Source of the DNA: JADFRD01 sp964491015 | GTDB lineage: Bacteria; Fidelibacterota; Marinisomatia; Marinisomatales; TCS55 | Length of the DNA stretch: 17,408 bases | Assembly: GCA_964491015.1 (NCBI GenBank) | Contig: CAZBEY010000043.1 | Coordinates: 1 to 17,408, forward strand | Direction of reading: 5' to 3' | Shown here: in pieces, positions 14,507 to 17,408 of the stretch | Position numbering within the stretch: position 1 is the stretch's first letter | How the letters are laid out: every line of letters begins with the position of its first letter | Made by a program: the position numbers and the translations under genes | The notes under the pieces: model-generated | What the model saw: only the letters and a program-made list of their open reading frames with translations | Database searches by the model: none | Told to the model about the DNA's origin: nothing

Positions 14507-15040
14507 ATGGTAATCCATAAGCACATTTTAATCATGCTATTATCTTGTGCAATCCTAACGGGTCAGGAAATAACCTCAAAGGAGGCTGCAATGAATTTAA
14601 CCAGTGGCGTTTTTACCAATGGAGATACAATCCCAGGTAAATATACTTGTGATGGGCAGAATATTTCTCCTTCTTTATATTGGAATGACATTCCGGATGA
14701 TACAAAAAGTCTTGTCCTTATTTGTGACGACCCTGATGCGCCCATGGGAACGTGGGACCATTGGATTTTATTTAACATCCCCGTCGAAATAGCCGCATTC
14801 CCGGAAAATATCAGCGTATCGGAACTTTCTGGCATAAAATCGGGACGGAATAGTTGGGGGCGAAATGGTTACGGCGGTCCCTGTCCTCCATCGGGAACCC
14901 ATCGTTATTTTTTCAAACTTTATGCTCTGGATTCAAAACTGGATATTCCGGACGGGAGTAGAAAACAGGAGATAGAACAGGCGATGGAAGGCCGTATCCT
15001 GTCCAAAGCAGAATTAATAGGGAAATACAAACGGCATTAA
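14507..15040 (+). CDS. PEBP/YbhB-family (Raf kinase inhibitor-like) protein with two possible starts
   Basis: The phosphatidylethanolamine-binding protein fold is clear: YTCDGQNISPSLYW (47-60), the anion-pocket block CDDPDAPMGTWDHWILFNIP (73-92), and CPPSGTHRYFFKLYAL (126-141) with the GxHR motif. Bacterial YbhB/YbcL proteins bind small anionic ligands; their roles are poorly known. From 14507 the product has 177 residues and begins with a signal-peptide-like stretch (HILIMLLSCAILTG). LLSC could be a weak lipobox. From the internal ATG at 14591 the product has 149 residues and starts MNLTSGVFTNGDTIP, the usual cytosolic family N terminus, right after a perfect AAAGGAGG. I list the long form because the hydrophobic leader is in frame, but the short form has the stronger ribosome site. 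It stands alone between two minus-strand genes. Confidence 0.9.
   Translation: MVIHKHILIMLLSCAILTGQEITSKEAAMNLTSGVFTNGDTIPGKYTCDGQNISPSLYWNDIPDDTKSLVLICDDPDAPMGTWDHWILFNIPVEIAAFPENISVSELSGIKSGRNSWGRNGYGGPCPPSGTHRYFFKLYALDSKLDIPDGSRKQEIEQAMEGRILSKAELIGKYKRH
14578..14585 (+). promoter_or_regulatory. internal ribosome binding site for the short PEBP form
   Basis: AAAGGAGG ends 5 bases before the ATG at 14591 and is the strongest Shine-Dalgarno sequence I found in the window. It lies inside the reading frame of the longer form (coding for Lys-Glu-Ala-Ala), so it may be coincidental, but it would efficiently start a leaderless-peptide, cytosolic version. Confidence 0.5.
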
Positions 15041-15102
15041 AATATATAATTTGTAATTATTTATATCCTTATACCCTCGTTTTTTGATAATCATTTTTTG
15101 AA

Positions 15103-16566
15103 TTATTTAAGGAACAGTGTCTTTGCGGTTTTAATATTTCCATACATATTGACCTTAAATATATATACTCCTGAACTGACTGGTCTTCCATGATTATCTC
15201 GAGCATCCCAAATTATTTCATGTTGACCTAGAGTGGTAAACCCATTGTGCAGATTTCGGATTTTTCGACCTGATACATCAAAAACATCCACAGACACATC
15301 CCCAGCTGATCCCAACTCAAACTGAAGAGTTGTAGTAGGATTAAATGGATTTGGATAGGGGCTGTGTAAATTAAATTCATCCGGATAAAGCCCGGTTTCT
15401 CCGGCAATTGACAGGGGTCCAACATACCTCATATCCATCCAAAAATCTATCGTAATTGATTCTATGTCGGTGATTCCCAACCCTTGTTCAATATCGGCGT
15501 AACAAGAATCTTCATTTACATAATCGTCATCATCAGTGACTATAAATTCACAATAATCGAAATCAGCTGATATGGAAAGATACGTTTCCGAACTAATATC
15601 CGTAATCTCGTATGCCACCGTCACGGTATCATTATATTCTTGATAAAACTCATCGTATTCGTGGAAAATAAGTGTAGATGAGTCATTCGTTGCTGTCCAG
15701 TTGAATTCTGTTGTATCGGTCCACTCTTCATTATTATAATAATCATAACCTGATATTATATCGTATCCAGTGCCATCATCAAAAAACTGCATGGATTCTG
15801 ATTCATCTTCTCCAACATCCGGACCAAAATCCATACCAAAGAATGGCATTTCCGTTGGAATACCTGCTATTAGATCCATTGTCCCGATAGTCAAAGTCCC
15901 CGATAAAGTGTAGGTAGAATCACCATCAATACTGGAAAATGTTATGGAGTCTACATTTACGCTATAATTTGTTGTATCAATGGAAATCAAATCGCCAATG
16001 TTGTCCATTTCATAAATGTGAATAAGTGTGTCTCCACCAAGAGTATCCACTACCATAAATTCAGCCCAATTTGATGCTTGACCCATTGAACCATAAGCCA
16101 TTTCAAAATAAGGTAATTCCAGTGAATCCATGACAGCGTCATATCCATCTCCGTCCATCCACAGAAAGGGATTATTTGCAATAAATAACATTTCTTGTCC
16201 AAAAAAGGTCATTAACATTAAATAATCCATTGTACCAACCGTCGTCCCGGAAATACCAATACTACCTTCTGCCGATTCAATACCAAATAGTTGCATGAAA
16301 TTCAGTAGCTGTTGATCTGTGCCAACGGTTAAAAATGCCGTAGCATCAGAATCCTCATATTCCCATTCGCCGTATAAGTCGCTCGGGTCTATCCAAGCAC
16401 GGTTGGATGGATTATCGGGAATATGTTTCCAAATCGGTGCGTTTTTGGGAATTTGCCTTGAAATATCCGGTGGAAATTTTTGGATTTGTTTCTGAAAATG
16501 ATTTGCAATTTTATCACCGCCAAGAATAAGCGAAAAAGTGGACATAAAAATGATTATTAGCTTCAT
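15103..16566 (-). CDS. secreted acidic protein with C-terminal sorting-type (FlgD-like) module
   Basis: The 487-residue protein starts with a signal peptide (hydrophobic 3-15). The long middle (about 20-390) is strongly acidic and rich in Asp, Ser, Thr, Tyr and Gly, with beta-type strands such as TYTLSGTLTIGTMDLIAG, and matches no family I recognise. From residue 404, YPNPFNPTT opens an 84-residue beta-sandwich module (VDVFDVSGRKIRNL, HEIIWDARDNHGRPVSSGVY, ending TLFLK). This is of the kind that directs secretion or surface anchoring in FCB bacteria (type IX system or a relative). The broken gene at 204-921 ends with the same module type. GAGGTGA lies about 6 bases before the ATG, fixing the start. 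A possible promoter is TTGTTA (16625-16620) and TAAATT (16602-16597), spaced 17. The substrate or role of the acidic domain is unknown. Confidence 0.85.
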   Translation of the reverse strand: MKLIIIFMSTFSLILGGDKIANHFQKQIQKFPPDISRQIPKNAPIWKHIPDNPSNRAWIDPSDLYGEWEYEDSDATAFLTVGTDQQLLNFMQLFGIESAEGSIGISGTTVGTMDYLMLMTFFGQEMLFIANNPFLWMDGDGYDAVMDSLELPYFEMAYGSMGQASNWAEFMVVDTLGGDTLIHIYEMDNIGDLISIDTTNYSVNVDSITFSSIDGDSTYTLSGTLTIGTMDLIAGIPTEMPFFGMDFGPDVGEDESESMQFFDDGTGYDIISGYDYYNNEEWTDTTEFNWTATNDSSTLIFHEYDEFYQEYNDTVTVAYEITDISSETYLSISADFDYCEFIVTDDDDYVNEDSCYADIEQGLGITDIESITIDFWMDMRYVGPLSIAGETGLYPDEFNLHSPYPNPFNPTTTLQFELGSAGDVSVDVFDVSGRKIRNLHNGFTTLGQHEIIWDARDNHGRPVSSGVYIFKVNMYGNIKTAKTLFLK

Positions 16567-16626
16567 TGATTCACCTCATTTGGGTTCTGATAATAAAATT
16601 TACAGAATGTACTATAGAATAACAAA

Positions 16627-16794
16627 TTATGCTTTTACAATAGGTCCAATGCTTTCTAATAGTCGTATAATCCTTTTATAATTATGTTCCTCATGATTTA
16701 TGGGCCTCGAAATGGTCGAACCATCGCGTAACTGGAATTGTAATCTTTTAAGATATCGTTGCATTCTTTTTTCAATCTGGTTGTATTTCTTCAT
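16627..16794 (-). CDS. small basic protein, 55 residues, unknown function
   Basis: Between the sirtuin and the acidic secreted protein the minus strand holds a 56-codon frame starting ATG at 16794 (MKKYNQIEKRMQRYLKRLQF...) and ending TAA at 16627-16629. AAAGGA (16806-16801) stands 6 bases before the ATG, a good ribosome site. The product has 13 Lys/Arg against 5 Asp/Glu, no Cys and no membrane segment. It looks like two amphipathic helices (about 4-22 and 35-52) joined by a short RDGSTISRPIN turn. A nucleic-acid- or ribosome-binding role would fit the charge, but I do not recognise a family. It starts 66 bases after the sirtuin stop, on the same strand, so it may be co-transcribed with it. 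Confidence 0.62.
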   Translation of the reverse strand: MKKYNQIEKRMQRYLKRLQFQLRDGSTISRPINHEEHNYKRIIRLLESIGPIVKA

Positions 16795-16860
16795 GGCATA
16801 TCCTTTATGGTGACCTATGAAAAACTAATACCATTAATCGATTGAAAACCGTGCTCCGTA

Positions 16861-17408
16861 TCACAAAATAAATAATTGAGGTAAAATATCTCCCGCTTTG
16901 CCTTTGTAAATCTTATCATACAATTCCATTTGTTCACTGGGATGAGGATTTATCTCAATACAGACAGCACCTGATGTTTTTGCTAATTGAGGATATCCTG
17001 CCGCCGGCCAAACCACTCCGGATGTTCCGATACTGATAAACAGATCACAATTTGAAATGGCCTTATCTGCCTTTTCAATAACTGATTGATTCAGCATATC
17101 ACTAAACCAAATAATGTCCGGACGGAGCCATGCGCCACAATCACATTTTCTGTTTTTAAAAGGACCTTCTGTCAAATCCTGTCGTGTCAAACCTTCTCTT
17201 TCGCACCTTACCCGCCATATACTACCGTGAAGCTCAATTACATTATCAGTTCCTGCCCGCTGATGCATCCCATCTATATTCTGGGTAACTACAGTTACTT
17301 CCGGATGAGAATTTTGGATATTCATAATCATTTCATGTCCTTTGTGGGGAAAACATTTCAACGCTTCTTCCCTGCGCAAGTCATGAAAATCAAACACTTT
17401 TTCCGGAT
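16861..17408 (-). CDS. cobB: CobB-type sirtuin (NAD-dependent protein deacylase), N terminus outside the window
   Basis: The visible 182 residues are the C-terminal three quarters of a SIR2-family deacylase; the frame stays open to the right edge, so the GTG near 17397 is not a real start. Motifs: VVTQNIDGMHQRAG (NAD and substrate site), ELHGS with the catalytic His, three cysteines (RVRCEREG, then KCDCGAWLRPDIIW) for the structural zinc, and LFISIGTSGVVWPAAGYP, then CIEINP. These resemble E. coli CobB, including the sparse Cys pattern. Class III sirtuins use a Tyr-x-x-Arg pair to recognise succinyl- or malonyl-lysine (FYNAR in E. coli as I recall). Here the matching place reads FHDLR, so Arg is kept and Tyr is His. 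It uses NAD to remove acyl groups from lysines. The small 55-residue gene follows it. Confidence 0.9.
   Translation of the reverse strand, partial: PEKVFDFHDLRREEALKCFPHKGHEMIMNIQNSHPEVTVVTQNIDGMHQRAGTDNVIELHGSIWRVRCEREGLTRQDLTEGPFKNRKCDCGAWLRPDIIWFSDMLNQSVIEKADKAISNCDLFISIGTSGVVWPAAGYPQLAKTSGAVCIEINPHPSEQMELYDKIYKGKAGDILPQLFIL

Noticed and set aside
15041..15102. Terminator between the convergent PEBP and secreted-protein genes
   Set aside because: Only an AT-only hairpin (ATAATT-TGT-AATTAT, 15046-15060) is present, with no GC stem or proper T-run.
17040..17240. Loss of the sirtuin zinc site, because only three Cys are visible
   Set aside because: As I recall it, E. coli CobB has a similarly sparse Cys pattern, so this is probably normal for the CobB group.
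1..17408. CRISPR array, insertion sequence, phage genes or defence island
   Set aside because: I saw no direct-repeat array, transposase, integrase or defence-type domain on either strand.

Overview
The window looks like chromosomal core sequence from an AT-rich, Gram-negative-type bacterium of the FCB superphylum. Candidatus Marinimicrobia (SAR406) or a near relative is my best guess. The reasons are two secreted proteins ending in a 'YPNPFNPTT'-type C-terminal beta-sandwich module (FlgD-like, type IX sorting style), a long SecA with a non-zinc C-terminal tail, several lipoproteins, and many tightly packed or overlapping genes. The taxonomic call is inference; no marker gene settles it.

Layout. 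(1) Positions 1-921: the 5' part of a tRNA-Leu(UAG) runs off the left edge. Beside it, after an intrinsic terminator, lies a broken FG-GAP/ASPIC-type secreted protein gene that has lost its middle and its frame. (2) Positions 1173-9246, minus strand: a compact run of thiolase, acyl-CoA dehydrogenase, ilvE, nusB, secA and a cystathionine gamma-synthase-family enzyme. The first three overlap stop-to-start by one base. The run mixes acyl-CoA and amino-acid metabolism with transcription antitermination and protein export. (3) Positions 9483-10430, minus strand: phoH. (4) Positions 10524-13820, plus strand: a probable envelope-related operon of a TatT-like TPR lipoprotein, a DUF2953-like membrane-anchored protein, a YtfJ/GerW-family protein split by two compensating frameshifts, a two-CBS protein, a small exported TPR protein and a second lipoprotein. 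Three junctions are ATGA overlaps or very short gaps. (5) Positions 13814-14416, minus: a nucleosidase/phosphorylase-family enzyme, convergent with and overlapping the lipoprotein gene. (6) Positions 14507-15040, plus: a PEBP/YbhB-family protein with two plausible starts, one giving an exported form and one a cytosolic form. (7) Positions 15103-17408, minus: an acidic secreted protein with a sorting-type C-terminal module, a previously uncalled 55-residue basic protein, and the C-terminal part of a CobB-type sirtuin running off the right edge.

How the genes work together. The DUF2953-YtfJ pair is known from Firmicutes (ytfI-ytfJ), where YtfJ/GerW is tied to sporulation and germination. Finding it in what looks like a diderm non-sporeformer, coupled to a CBS protein, a TPR protein and lipoproteins, is the most interesting gene set here. 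I see no CRISPR array, insertion sequence, phage gene or clear defence system. The most useful leads are the YtfJ operon with its double frameshift, the decayed FG-GAP gene, the two-start PEBP gene, the 55-residue protein, and the CobB with His in place of the acyl-lysine-recognising Tyr.
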